A stretch of 64,000 nt of DNA from Adiantum capillus-veneris. Taxonomy: Eukaryota > Streptophyta > Polypodiopsida > Polypodiales > Pteridaceae. The first letter of the stretch is position 1; each line of letters begins with the position of its first letter. The notes beneath the pieces are model-generated. The model did no database searches, was not told where the DNA came from, and saw nothing but the letters and a program-made list of their open reading frames with translations. The translations under genes were made by a program, and so were the position numbers. The stretch covers positions 138,426,398 through 138,490,397 of the forward strand of contig CM043958.1 of the NCBI GenBank assembly GCA_014529385.2. Direction: 5' to 3'. Shown here one piece after another: positions 23,090 through 34,666 of the stretch.

Positions 23090-23565
23090 TGGTACTTGAG
23101 AGTCATCGAGTAGTTGCACAAGATGTTTGATGAAACTTTTCCTTCCAATTCTCTTTTTGCACATGTCCTTCTTGTTAAGTGAAACTCTGTCTCTGATGTC
23201 CAAAAGGCATACACCAAATCTCTTGTTTCATTGGTGATAACGATTTTTCAAGGCGATTGTCTCTCACATGCACTCAATGGCAACACTTCATCCTCATCTT
23301 TATTCTCCATCCTTGAACTTGCAGCATCTATATTTCTTGGATGGATACCAAAGACACTAGCAATTTTAGATTGGTTTACTGAGGTCACACTTGCACTATT
23401 GTTCAAGATCATTGTCAAAGAGGCTCTCTTTAAAAAAATCTCACTTGTTGAGTGCGACACCTTAATTTGAGTCAAATTGTTGTAAACATCCGATAGAACG
23501 GTCTCTTCAACATTGTTAAAATGTGACTTTTGCAGCTCATAAAATGTTTGGTGGTCCAGAGTCAC
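23090..23565 (-). pseudogene. N-terminal part of the same transposase-like gene
   Basis: The minus-strand frame from 23,565 includes EIFLKRASLTMILNNSAS then SKIASVFGIHPRNIDAASSR, a helix-rich segment like the helix-turn-helix found near the N-terminus of the family described for 20-21.6 kb. A second frame from 23,217 reads VYAFWTSETEFHLTRRTCAK, matching the F-W-x-x-x-T then C-x-K/R-R block that follows in that family. A stop or shift lies between them near 23,225. The gene then runs into the GTACT repeats. Assignment depends on recalled family layout, so confidence is moderate. Confidence 0.45.
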
Positions 23566-23569
23566 TGGA

Positions 23570-24348
23570 ATATTTCCTTCTATTCATTCCTTGTTAGTCC
23601 TAGTATTTTCTTGCATGAGTCCTACCGTGCGGCAAGCGAGTTTTTTTGAGCAAATTAAGATCGAAGCAAATGAAGATGGAAGATTGTATGCACGAACGGC
23701 AAGGGTGTTATGGAAACAAAGTGAGCAGTTAGACTAATGTGAGTCTATTGTGAGATCCCCAAGGTTTAGGCATGATACTCATAGTTCGATATACATAAAT
23801 AAATTTAATGCTATTGTGTGAGCGTATTACTCAACTTATCACATATCACTTGCTAGATTATTAGCTAGAAAAAACATGAATAAATACTATTCTCTTAAGA
23901 GAAAAATCTCTTTTGCAAAATGTCCAAAGCAACACATGTGATAGATTGTTTCGACGTAAATATTTTGAAGACAAGCACTCAACAAACAAAGAATCTTGAC
24001 GTGACACCATAGAGCCCATGACTATGAGGAATCAAACTCATTTTTGATAAAAACATTGTGCTTGCAATGCTTCTCTTGAACACCATAATTGTATCTTGTG
24101 TTAGCAGATATGGTTATGGTCGTCTCTTCTGCATACATTGGCAAAACACTTGCATAAAAAAGAGAACATATCAATACCAATCCTCTATAAATGTCAAACA
24201 CAGAATATTTCACAATGCAAACCCCAAAAAAAAGAATATCCTGTCAATATCAACCGTCTACAAAGATTAGACACAAAATATTCACAATGAAAACCACATC
24301 TTAAAAAAAAAATGATACAAATATGTGAATACAAAATAAAAAATGAAT
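23570..24348. other. AT-rich stretch, nothing recognised
   Basis: No domain, terminus or repeat array is visible. Short A runs near 24,300. Confidence 0.5.
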
Positions 24349-24540
24349 CATGTGATGCTAACTCTAGTCAAATAAAATTGCTCACTAGTCATCAAATGGG
24401 TAGACACTGGATGGAATGTCAACTTCATCCTCCAAATCAAACAAAAACCATGTGATGCTAACTCTAGTGTAGAAGTGCTCACTAGTCATCAAATGGGTAG
24501 ACACTAGATGGAATTTCTTCTTCATCCTCCAAATCAATGG
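24349..24540. repeat. Tandem duplication, 100-bp unit, two copies
   Basis: CATGTGATGCTAACTCTAGT at 24,349 recurs at 24,449, and both continue with CTCACTAGTCATCAAATGGG and GTAGACACT. Confidence 0.9.
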
Positions 24541-24562
24541 TGGTAGATATCTCCTCTTGACT

Positions 24563-26320
24563 CTACTTTTTAGAGTGAAGTAAAGGTTGTACATATCTTG
24601 TTATGATGGCATCATCACTATCCACTGAAGCACAAACACGACCTGTGGCCAAACAAGCTGCCAAAATGAGAGTAGTGTCACAACTAGGATCTATACATAA
24701 AGCTCCAAGTCGACACAAAAGCTCTACAAAGCAAGCAATGAATGCATGACTCCGTTGCATGGAGCCATGCCAAGTCTCCCCTGATGAAGATCTAGCCTAC
24801 AATGTCTCAAGGAGATAGTGCAACATGTAGGAGTCAAGAGGCTGCAATCCCAAACGACGGAAAAATGGAGTACTCTCTGGAACATAGCATGGTGGTCTGG
24901 AACCAGCTCAATGAATCATGAACAATATTGAGGAATGACACCACAACAAGAAAGATAAAAACAAACATAATCACAACTATGTCAAATGAAAAATCATTCT
25001 TTCAAAGAACTAAAAGCCCAAAAATACCTCAAAGCGACCTCAAACACTTTCAACAAATCCATAAACAAAGCGATGTAGTACTACAATGTAGTGATCCACT
25101 ATCAACTGAGGAGCCCGACACACTCTCTTGAGCCATCCAATACTACCTCCTACATTTAATTTGAAAAATTAAAAAAATTCTAAGAACTTGTAGTGTTATG
25201 CAAAGCAACCAACCCGAGTCATCCATAATAGAATGTGAACACCCGATCAAACATGCTCCTCAATGCAAATATCCCAAAGCGGCACAGCGCTTGAGGTGAT
25301 GTGTGATCCACCGAATGGCAAGTCAAGGAAGATGAAGTATCCAACCCATGAGACAAGCCTCCCACCACGAGCATATCAATCCCCCTCGGAGCAAGCTCGT
25401 GTAAGGTCCTCATGGACATGTATCCAAGCCGGTGGGTGAATGCCTGCTCTAAAACCTGCTGCCACAACTTTGTAGTCAAGAGTTGCAATATAGCTTCGAT
25501 CCTCTGCACCAATGCTAGGGTGAGCCATCAAAGCCTTTGATGCATATGTAAAGCAAAATGATCTCCTAAGAGTCTGATCACCCAATCCTACAAAAGTTAA
25601 ACTCAAAGAATTCTAAGCTCATCCTTAGAGCAATGACTTGGAAATAGCAACCTAAACGAAATAAATAATATGCATAGATTGCATACCAAAGGTAGGAGCA
25701 ACATCATCCATAATTTTTGCAAAGCTAGAGTGATGTCTAGAAATGTCTATCGAGCCATCTACAAAAAGATAGATGCAATTACAAAAGGTAAAAAAAATAT
25801 AACACATTGCAATCACCACTCTTAATCTCACCATGTGAAGCCAACGGATTAACCGCTATATAGCTCGCTCCACTTGGTAAAGTAGATGTACCAACATTAA
25901 TGACGTCGCTTCTCTACAACAATACAATGTCGCTCTACCACAATATTATTGAATTCAAAACATGGTAAGTATAATCCACATAAATGTTTTAAATTCCATG
26001 TTCAATGCCAAAAAATACTTACTTTGCATCAAAGCCTCTTGGTGAACATTTCCATATGATGGTGGAGGTGGAGGATCAACCTTGGCTCCATGCATTGCTT
26101 TGTGCAACTCTTTCTCATGGTCCAACACATGGCCAGGTGACATCTCTATCCACCATGGACAATACTCACACTCCCAACTAGTAATATGTTGCATATTGTC
26201 AGTGTACATACAACCATCTCCTCTAGAATCATTAACCCACTGCTTTGGTAGAGCTCGAATGAAAGCAATGTGGTGGGTGGACAAAAGAAAGTACTTGTAG
26301 AACATAATGAATATATACAA
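24563..26320 (-). pseudogene. Unrecognised minus-strand ORF fragments
   Basis: Frames at 24,563-24,760, 25,219-25,606 and 25,955-26,320 share orientation and may be exons or pieces of one decayed gene. Visible sequence includes AHPSIGAEDRSYIATLDYK and AGFRAGIHPPAWIHVHEDL (25,606-25,390), then MLVVGGLSHGLDTSSSLTCH in the next frame, and WECEYCPWWIEMSPGHVLDH near 26,170. The last has Cys-x2-Cys and two His residues, as in a zinc-binding element. I do not recognise the family. Given its neighbours a transposon origin is likely but unproven. Confidence 0.25.
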
Positions 26321-28500
26321 GAAGCAAAGCTAAAATAAAATACAACCTTATTTTGCAATAATTATATTATACCTATATAGAATTCTCTCTCTTGACCGCA
26401 ATAATAAATCGTGCTTCTTTAAATCTTACATGTCTACATCCTTTGTTCTAGACTCTAATGTAGTCTCTACGAAAAAGAGATAGATATGAGCTTCAATGTT
26501 GACTTCTTTATAGTAGTGCGATAATTTGTAGTCCTCTGGCTCAACAATTCCATCTAGAGCATTAACAAAATTTGATAAAAGTAGAAGCTTTGTCTAACAA
26601 CTTGACCAAAATATTCTCCCTACATAACCATCTGCTGATAGAACACCATCCATACTATTCACATCACCAATTTCTAAAAAAAACAAAGCACTATAAGTCA
26701 AAGTAAGAGATAGAGATATACGGTCTAAATGTGTGATCTCCTTTTGCCAATCCATAAGCAGCCCTAGTCAGCTTGTTTGCTTCAAGCAATGAAACCCAAA
26801 ACATCTTCATATCCACACTACCTCATTCTGAGCTATCATCTTTAGCTTCTTAATGGATGCATAAGAATTTGGACCCCATTTCAAGGGTAACACTCGTCCC
26901 ATCCATGCACCCCAAGGTTAGAATCAACAATGTTCAAAATATAAAAACAAAATAAGCTAAATTCAACATAGCCTAAACACAAATATGCTATTTAAAAAGG
27001 GTAGAGCATACATTAGACCTTGCCAACTCTATCAACATGTTAGAGAGGTCATTCATGACCTTCTCCTCTTCCTTTTTGAGCTCTTTGTTAGAGAGTGATA
27101 GCTTAATTGGATGCATCCATGAACGGAACTCTTTTGTAATTTGCACTTGGTTCATGGCAAAGCCCCAAGAATATCTTGCAAATTAAAAAATGTGTATGAA
27201 ACCATAGCACATTAGCAAGCAACATACATCATAAAGCAACTTGCCCAAATATCATCTAGTCAATGGCCACCATGGCTCAGTTCCTTTAGCTGACTTTTTT
27301 CTAATCATGGCAATAATTCTTTGGTCTTTATCTGCTAGCAACCCCTCTAAGTATGTTTTGTGGTCATCTTTACAAATATTAGAGCAATTCACCAACTTGT
27401 CACAAAAAAGTATTGTAACAAGTGCATGAGTATTCATACTACAAAGAAATTGAGAAAAAAAGTATTATCAACACTCATCTCATGGTCCAAGCATACAAAA
27501 TTAAAACCAGGCCAAACTTACAAATTCATCCATTGCAATCCCAAAAGAAGTGCAATCTTTGAAACCTTTGAAGCATCAACAATTGTGCATAGAACTCTAC
27601 AATTCTTCTCCTTGATTTGTTGAGAAGCACATTCTAATGGCATTGATTTGTTGAGAAGCACATTCTAATGGCATCAATCCAAACAACAGTTCAATGGTTG
27701 CCTTTCCATACATATAGCATCTTATTTGACATGGATTTCAAATTTGGTGTCTCAGCTATCTAATTCCTTTTCAAACTCCTCATTGATTTCTTTCCAATGA
27801 TCATCCAATCCTTTTTTTATATCATCTATATATATTAAAAACAAGACTCATGCATATAGAAATCAAGAAAAAAAAACAATCAAGAAAATCAGCACGAAGC
27901 ATACTTGTGACATTAGTCTCCTCTTTCTAACATGTCCATATGAAGACAATAGGGCCCCTTTCTCTTTCATGTAGCCCTCTCGAGCAAAATGCAGATTTCA
28001 AGCCAGTGACATCATCTCAAATACCCCTAGCACGAGCATATGGAATGAGCCTACAAAGATGTATCAAAGGACAAGAAAAATAGCTATGTATTCTAGTATT
28101 TTGAAGAATATCTTGTCATGTTTGCATATAAAGTATTTTTTTTGCACCAACATCAATTGCCTGCTCGACCTCGGGTCTTGCAACATATGGAACCACCTCC
28201 ATGGAAATACTAGCTTCGTTTGGAACTAGATCACCCTCATGCAAGGACTCAAATGTCACATCTTCTTGGCTCTCTCCATTTCATCTTCTTCAAGGTAACA
28301 TCTTGCTCTATGCTGGAAATATTGGATGCAGAGACAGAAGTCAGAATATCACTAGACTCCCTCCATGGATGTCTAGCTTTGCTTTACCTCTATTTCCAAT
28401 TGATCGTCCTCTAATAGAACAAAACTCTTAAATTCTTAGATTTATACATTTGACTAACAGAATTGAAAAAAATTAGTTCAATAATTTTTCAAAACTAACT
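26321..28500. other. No recognisable gene; one 31-bp tandem duplication
   Basis: Short frames on both strands with no domain. GATTTGTTGAGAAGCACATT begins at 27,614 and again at 27,645, a 31-bp tandem duplication. The rest is AT-rich and featureless to me. Confidence 0.45.
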
Positions 28501-28865
28501 ACTTGAAAATGTCAACACGGACAGTTTTGAGCTGCTAGGAACAGGATGTTGCCCGCGATAACACGGTGTGCTTCACTTTATGATTTCTTGATCTCTATAA
28601 ACTTTCTATGTAGCAGCCTGCTACTAATTTGAAGTTTTAATAGCCTGGTTTGAGCATTAATTGTTGTGTTGCAAGCCCTTGTTTGCTTATACGATAATCT
28701 TAAGGCAAAAAAGTTTTAGGTGATTTATTCTCTATAATAGACTGCATCGATGTGGCTTTGGTTTGCAAATGAGGCATTAAATTAATTTGCAGGTCAATAT
28801 TTAATTCTTTTAAGCGGGCTGGTTAGCAAGTCTTAAAGTCATATCACAAAAATGTATAAGAAACA

Positions 28866-29510
28866 GATCGCGTCGATGGGGCTTGCTCAACAAATATAGC
28901 AAGCTTAGCAGAGTAATTAGATCACATAAATTTATGTCTATGATTGCTCGCATCACACGGGAAGCTATGAGCAAGAAATGGACCTGTTGGACGCTGGCCT
29001 GCTGGCTCATGCTCGTTGGGCAGCAAGAAATGGAGGCGCTAGACGATGGCATCTTTTTTTGTCCTTCCAAATCAGTGAGCAGTTAAACACCAAAACACTA
29101 AAACACTCTTGTTTGCGCAGATCGAATGGCTCTTGTACTCTTAAAAGCAAAAAAAATATTACGGTGAATATGTCTTTGAAAGTGATCGCGTCGACGTGGG
29201 TCTCTACATGAGGCCAATCTATTAGTGCCCAAGGAGCATAGGATGCTAATCTCCCAAGCTTCTGCAGAGACATTGAATCACAAAAAAATTCTATCATGTC
29301 AACACGGGGTGCTACAAGCAAGGAACTGAGTACTTGGACGGAGCCCTGGTTCGTCCTCGTCGCATGGTTGAGCTGATTGACAAGCAATTTGGAGGCCTCG
29401 TTTGCAATTTTTTAGCTACAATGAAGTAGTTCTTTGGAATAAGTGAGCATATTAATTAGAGCTCTTCAACACTCTTGTTAGCATAGATTGAGTGGCTCTA
29501 AACTCTCTAG
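28866..29510. repeat. Two diverged copies of a repeat of about 320-370 bp
   Basis: The order CGCGTCGA, CAAGCTT-x-x-GCAGAG, A-T-CACA-AAA, ACACGGG-x-GCTA, GTGAGCA and CACTCTTGTT occurs at 28,870-29,110 and again at 29,188-29,485. Divergence is high with indels. Open frames in the region follow the repeat, not a gene. Confidence 0.5.
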
Positions 29511-29554
29511 CTTAGCAATGAAAGAGTAGAAACCTCTCTGAAGCTTTAACAATG

Positions 29555-29556
<2 letters not shown>

Positions 29557-29597
<41 letters not shown>
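29557..29597. repeat. (GA)n microsatellite
   Basis: AG/GA array by direct reading, ending in GGGAGGCGGGGAG. Confidence 0.95.
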
Positions 29598-29599
<2 letters not shown>

Positions 29600-29601
<2 letters not shown>

Positions 29602-30474
29602 CGGGGAGTGTGTGTGGGTTTGCGCTTCGCCAGCTAGAAATTGCGAGCATGTAGTGCACACTCTCTGTGGTGCACATGGAAAAACGGCATCCCCTAACAT
29701 GAGCATTGATTTCTCTTTTGCAGTCTTCAGTAGGTGGGTGAAAAGGGTTGGGTGGTTCACACCTGCCTAGTGTTCGAGAGAAATCAAATTCCCAAACATA
29801 TAAAATTCCTTTTGTAGGGTGATAAAAAGGGGTATTTTTTTAAAATAACGATATTTTGGCATTTTGACTCTTCTTTTTAACATCTTCGGAGGGGATTTTC
29901 TCCAGATTCTCAATCATTGCATCAACTAGAGCATCATTACAAAGGCTTCCGTGTAAAAATACTAAATGTCGTACTAAATTCAAGGCTTCTAGAACTTTCA
30001 TAAAGGATGATGTGTAAAAAGATTTTATGCCACACTAGGCTCAAGCTTGTATGTGAACAAACTTTAAATCAACATAGATCTCACATCACATTTGAAAAGC
30101 ATGTTTTCCTGAAAAGCTGCAACAATCATTCTCGTACAAAGTACCATAAAAAAAATAGAGTACATATGAGTTGGCATGTAGCCATTTTTGGGCCTTGCCA
30201 TGATCAAAAGACTGTTCCCCTCTTTGATAACTCCCGCCAAGAGATAAAAGTATAGACAGTTCGAGAACACTTTGAGCTGGCTAACAAGGAATTTTCCATT
30301 TTGCCAGTTACATTGTGTGGTGTCTAGACAAAGCTTGAACCATTGTAAAGTGCAGAAGGCGAATATGTTTATGTGTTTCACCATGTTGTCAGTGAGTTCT
30401 ATAAGGTTTTGTTTGGGTGAATCCATTGAGCAATTTGAAAAACTGGGCTCTCAATCAACACGATAGATCTTGAT
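29600..30474. other. AT-rich spacer before the MULE-like gene
   Basis: No gene or terminal repeat seen. The 5' terminus of the element encoding the MULE-like gene could lie here but I could not find an inverted repeat. Confidence 0.4.
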
Positions 30475-32913
30475 GTGGGGCATATAGCTAAAAGTAGAAA
30501 GTCATCAAAAAGTATTCTAGACTTGATTAGGGAACTACCTCTACAAAGAAACCTGCAAGCTGCCCTTTCTCAAGTGGAGGAAATTGCTTTTGTCCAAGAA
30601 CTTCCTAAGTATTATGATGGGTTTATTGCATATGAGTTGTCACCTTCAACAAATAAATCTTCCATGATTGGTATGGAGAAAAAATACGATAGTCATCCAT
30701 GGATAGAGTATGTGACAAGCAACAATGACAACTTTTCTAGAACATTGAGGTTTAGTAGATGTTCTGGTCATCTTCATTGTGCCAATATTGATTGTCCTTA
30801 CTATCATAGTACATCCATGTTTAATGAATCTCAGTGGCATGGAAGGCTATCAAGATTGGTTATGAAGGGTTTGATAACCAAAGAGTCAGGATCACTCATA
30901 TGTGTTCACGACAAGAAAATGCCAAAGTGTATTGAAACATGCCTTGCTGTCATCTATTATTGCATTCCTCAAGACAAATTTGGAGTGACACGATGTGTTC
31001 TTCACCTGGGGCATCACAAGCATCTAGTTGTAGAAGGACAAAGTAGAGTTTCTCTGAGCACGTTCAAAAGATTTTACATACCCGTGCATCAATGGATCTT
31101 CTTACCATAGCAAAACAATTAGAAAGAAAAGCTATTGAGAATATGATCATGGATAATCTTGTCTCTAGTGATATAGATCATGCTAGTGTTATGGGTGATA
31201 AAGAGTTAGAAAAATTTCTTGATACACTTACTCCATTGTCCAACAAGCGATGGATTGAGCATTCCTTGCAAGATGCTAAGAGAACAAAAGGGATCACTGC
31301 TAAAGGTCTAGAGGCTATACTTGACCTGAAGGCAATAAATCATTATGTATTTATTCATATTGTTTTATACCCAGGACAATTAGAAAGAGATAGCCAACCA
31401 CACATCTTTAAAATGTCCATTCAAGACCGTGGCAATGGTGTTGATCTTGTCAATAGAATGCAGCCTAACAGAAACTTGCAGCGAATGTGGGTTCATTTTG
31501 ATCATGTCCACCATGTGCCTGGATGCCCTACCATGTCAGTTCATGCGTACGACCCATAAGTGCATGAGCTTCTCACACTTGCCACATGTGACTTCACAAT
31601 TGAGAATAAGAATGCACAAATTGAATTTTGGGGAACATGCTAAACAATGTTGTTATAAAAGAAGACTATTAGATTTAGGGGTTTCATGGTTGATGAAGCC
31701 AATGCAAATTGGATTGTAGTGCATAATGTGTACTTTGATGGGTCAGAGAATCAAGTGCCTAAAAAAGAAAGGTCATGTGGTTTTCATTGGGAACAGAGCA
31801 TGGTGCACCATACCACTAAGTGCATATTGCCCCCGTTTCAAGAAGAGCAAAATATTTTTGAGAGATTCTCCTTCTAAACATGCTACAAGTGCTTGTAAAG
31901 CGAACTGAGAAATTTATGGAAAGCAGGCCACACTATTGATAGTGAGCTCCCATCCTTGGAAACATGGTTGTCGTGGTGGGATGTCCGGGTGGTGCATTGG
32001 GGAGGCAAGTTTTCTTCTCAAGATGCTTCTAGTTTGTTTGTCCCAACAATAAATCTTTCTGATACTAAGCATGCAAGCATGCGTGCATCTGTGGGGTACA
32101 AGGGAAGCCTTGGTTTATATGAGGCAACATGTGCAAACATGGCTCTTGTAGTCCTTCAGAGTGTGAAATACAATGCATACTTGAAAGGTATCTATAGCTC
32201 CACATGGACAAGAATGCAGGACCTTGCCAATCGATTCATCATGCAATCATCAAGAATTGGTCCAAAAAAGAATCTAGTTGACATGGCACACTCATCAATG
32301 TACGAAATGGGTATAAGTAGTCCTAAAATTAATCGATCCACCGTAAGGGAACAAAGTGTGCAAAAGAAAAGTTCTATCTTTGTAGATGCTAATGATATCT
32401 ATGACGATGATAACCATCATCCAGAGTATGTTATAGTAAAAAAATCCACCAGTGCAAGAGGAAAGTGCATAGGATCATCATCTAGCAATAGCCTTTGGGA
32501 CGAGCAAGAAGTGGCAAAGACTATGTGGGCAATTTGACGAACAGAACCATGCAAGAAAGTAACATGCTTTGGGAGGTACATGAAAAAATGAAAGATGTGC
32601 TCGCTTTATTAATGGTTCATCAACACATATGCAAACTAGTGTTCTTGCACCCTGTTTTTTAGGACGTCACAAATATCCCTCAGTTGGCAATAAGCAAGCT
32701 GGTGTTGTCGAAGGATTTATTTGGTTTTCCAATACAAGCAACACACACACATTGCAGGTTGATGAAATGATAGTAGGACCACCAGGACCAGCAACACTAC
32801 AATCCAATGGCTTTGTTTTGAGTAGACAAGGCATCAATCCACATGTACACGAGGGTGTGACAAACAGTAGAGTAGCAAGTGGATTTTTCCTCATTATCGA
32901 GATTGTAGGATAG
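30475..32913 (+). pseudogene. MULE-like DDE transposase gene, frameshifted
   Basis: Five consecutive + strand frames make one protein of roughly 800 residues. N-terminal zinc-finger-like block: RTLRFSRCSGHLHCANIDCP followed by YYHSTS, then WHGRL (30,740-30,850). Middle: a segment reading DFTIENKNAQIEFWG across a shift near 31,590. Then FMVDEANANWIVVHNVY (31,686-31,735), which holds the Asp of the conserved D-E/S-A-x-A-N-W motif, and KKERSCGFHWEQSMVHHTTK, the C-x2-H-W motif of the DDE fold. C-terminal: WLSWWDVRVVHWGGKF and TWTRMQDLANRF (31,956-32,230). I recall this layout from a large uncharacterised plant MULE-like family. Frameshifts lie near 31,090, 31,440, 31,690 and 32,540. Confidence 0.6.
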
Positions 32914-33150
32914 TAAAGTGGAGGAATAAACTCACAAAGGACTTCTAGAAAAAGAATTCAAACGGGCAGAACAATGAATGCTAAACTAGTCAAGGAAGCA
33001 ATTGTAGTTTTGAATGAGAGCATGTTTTTTATATCAGCGCAGATGGGTTTGTTGCAAAGGGTGTGACTTACTATGTTAGCCTTGTTGACTTCCTATTAAG
33101 TATGGAGCTTGATGTACCCCTTGTAATTTTATGTGTTAAAAACACACATT

Positions 33151-33879
33151 TGTAAGGCCCCCATTATGAGAAGAAGCCATCGTGTGAAAAGAAAATTAAC
33201 TCGCCGGAAAATAAAATCACTCGATGGAAACCAAAATAGCGGCTTCACCGGAATATTCCTTTTCATCAGAATATTATGGCCGGATGGCGGCCGGAAAGCG
33301 GTCAAAAATTGACCGGTCGGTTGGTCGGTTGGCCGGTGGCCGGTAGTCAATGGCCGGTGGTTGGTGGTCGGAAATCAATGGCCGGTGGCTGGTGGCCAAA
33401 TTCAAAAGGGGACTTGTCTTCTCAAGGGAGGCTACACATGGGTGGATTGGAGGGTCCAATTTGGACTTATCTACATAAGGGCGGTTACACATGGCTGTCT
33501 CTCATGAGAGAGGGTAGCCCTTTTAGCCTATAAAAGGAGGCCATTTCTACACACATTTCATAGTGTGAAGTTGATGCTGGGTGTGAGGTGGTGAGATTGA
33601 AGCAAGGGGGAGCTCTATTAAGGGTATAATCCCTTTGTAAACTACTTCTTGTTTTGAAGTACTAAAGCCATTGAGTGGATGCTTTCCCATGGACGTAGCC
33701 CACATTGGGTGAATCATGTATATCGTGTGTACTCTCTCTCTCTCTCTCTCTCTCTCTTTCTACTCTATAATCTCTTGTGTGTGAAATCTATCTCTCTCCA
33801 TTAATTAATCTACTCAAATATCTATTTAGCTACGTCATATTTCCTAACACTTCCCACAATGCACATGTGAATATTTCCA
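33151..33879 (+). mobile_element. Copia-like 5' LTR, unpaired
   Basis: It starts near TGTAAGGCCCCC and ends TTTCCA at 33,879, one base before a primer-site-like sequence. A TATA box (CTATAAAAGG, 33,528) and CCATGGACGTAGCCCACATT near 33,690 are typical of copia LTRs, as is the CT run at 33,732-33,757. The start is less sure than the end; TGTTAAAAAC at 33,133 is an alternative. No second copy was seen in the window, so the rest of the element is lost. Confidence 0.55.
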
Positions 33880-33880
33880 A

Positions 33881-33893
33881 TGGTGTGAGAGCC
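33881..33893 (+). promoter_or_regulatory. Degenerate primer-binding site (tRNA-iMet type)
   Basis: TGGTGTGAGAGCC matches TGGTATCAGAGCC at 11 of 13 bases and sits one base after the LTR end. Confidence 0.6.
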
Positions 33894-33953
33894 AGAGGCT
33901 GACACACATGCCATGCAAGCATATGTACTTTGTTTTTTTGCAGATCCTCGGTA

Positions 33954-34050
33954 TGGATCCTATGGCAGGTGAGTTTATGCATCAAGCCACTCTCACCAAG
34001 GTTGAGTTGTTCCAGGCCTTAGGGGGTGTCAGAGCATCCACACTACCATA
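33954..34050 (+). pseudogene. Start of a copia gag, truncated
   Basis: About 60 bases after the primer site, ATG opens a frame reading MDPMAGEFMHQATLTKVELF, then degrades within about 30 codons. Its position matches the gag start of a copia element. Nothing downstream resembles copia pol. Confidence 0.4.
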
Positions 34051-34109
34051 GGACTCAGCACTTGGCTAGTACTCTTTTGCGAAGGACATTTACTTGACAC
34101 ATATATTAT

Positions 34110-34625
34110 TGTTTTGGTGTGCGTTTAGTTTGATTGAATATGTTTTGGTGGTCAAGTGTGACATGCCATCACATCTATATATACTATGCGATTACTACAT
34201 ATTTTTAAAGGACCAACTTGTAATTGTCTCTTTGGCTAATAGATGAATGGGTCCAAGAACTTTATCTCCACTTTTTTTATCCAACTAAATTATGTTCTCT
34301 TGCAGCATTTGGTGTGCATTTAGTTAGATTGACTATGATTTTGTCATCATGTGCACATGCCATGTCATTACATCTATAGAAACTTGGAGAAGTGTTTAAA
34401 TCTTGTGTAAATGCTGATGGGAGCAAAGCGAACCCCGAACCCCCGACGGCCTCTAAAACACCGGGGACCGAATGGCGCGCCTCGAGCCTGTCATGGTACA
34501 GCAAACAGGGGGCACCACCTAGCTTCAGCGGCTAGGACGCAAACAACACACCACCATAACAAATTTTTCATCCAAGAGAGATGGATGCTTGGGAGTAATG
34601 ATGAAGAGGAAAGGGAATGAGATCA

Positions 34626-34666
<41 letters not shown>

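Noticed and set aside
34411-34620. Possible ribosomal or tRNA gene because of locally high GC
   Set aside because: I looked for conserved rRNA stretches and a cloverleaf with B box and found none.
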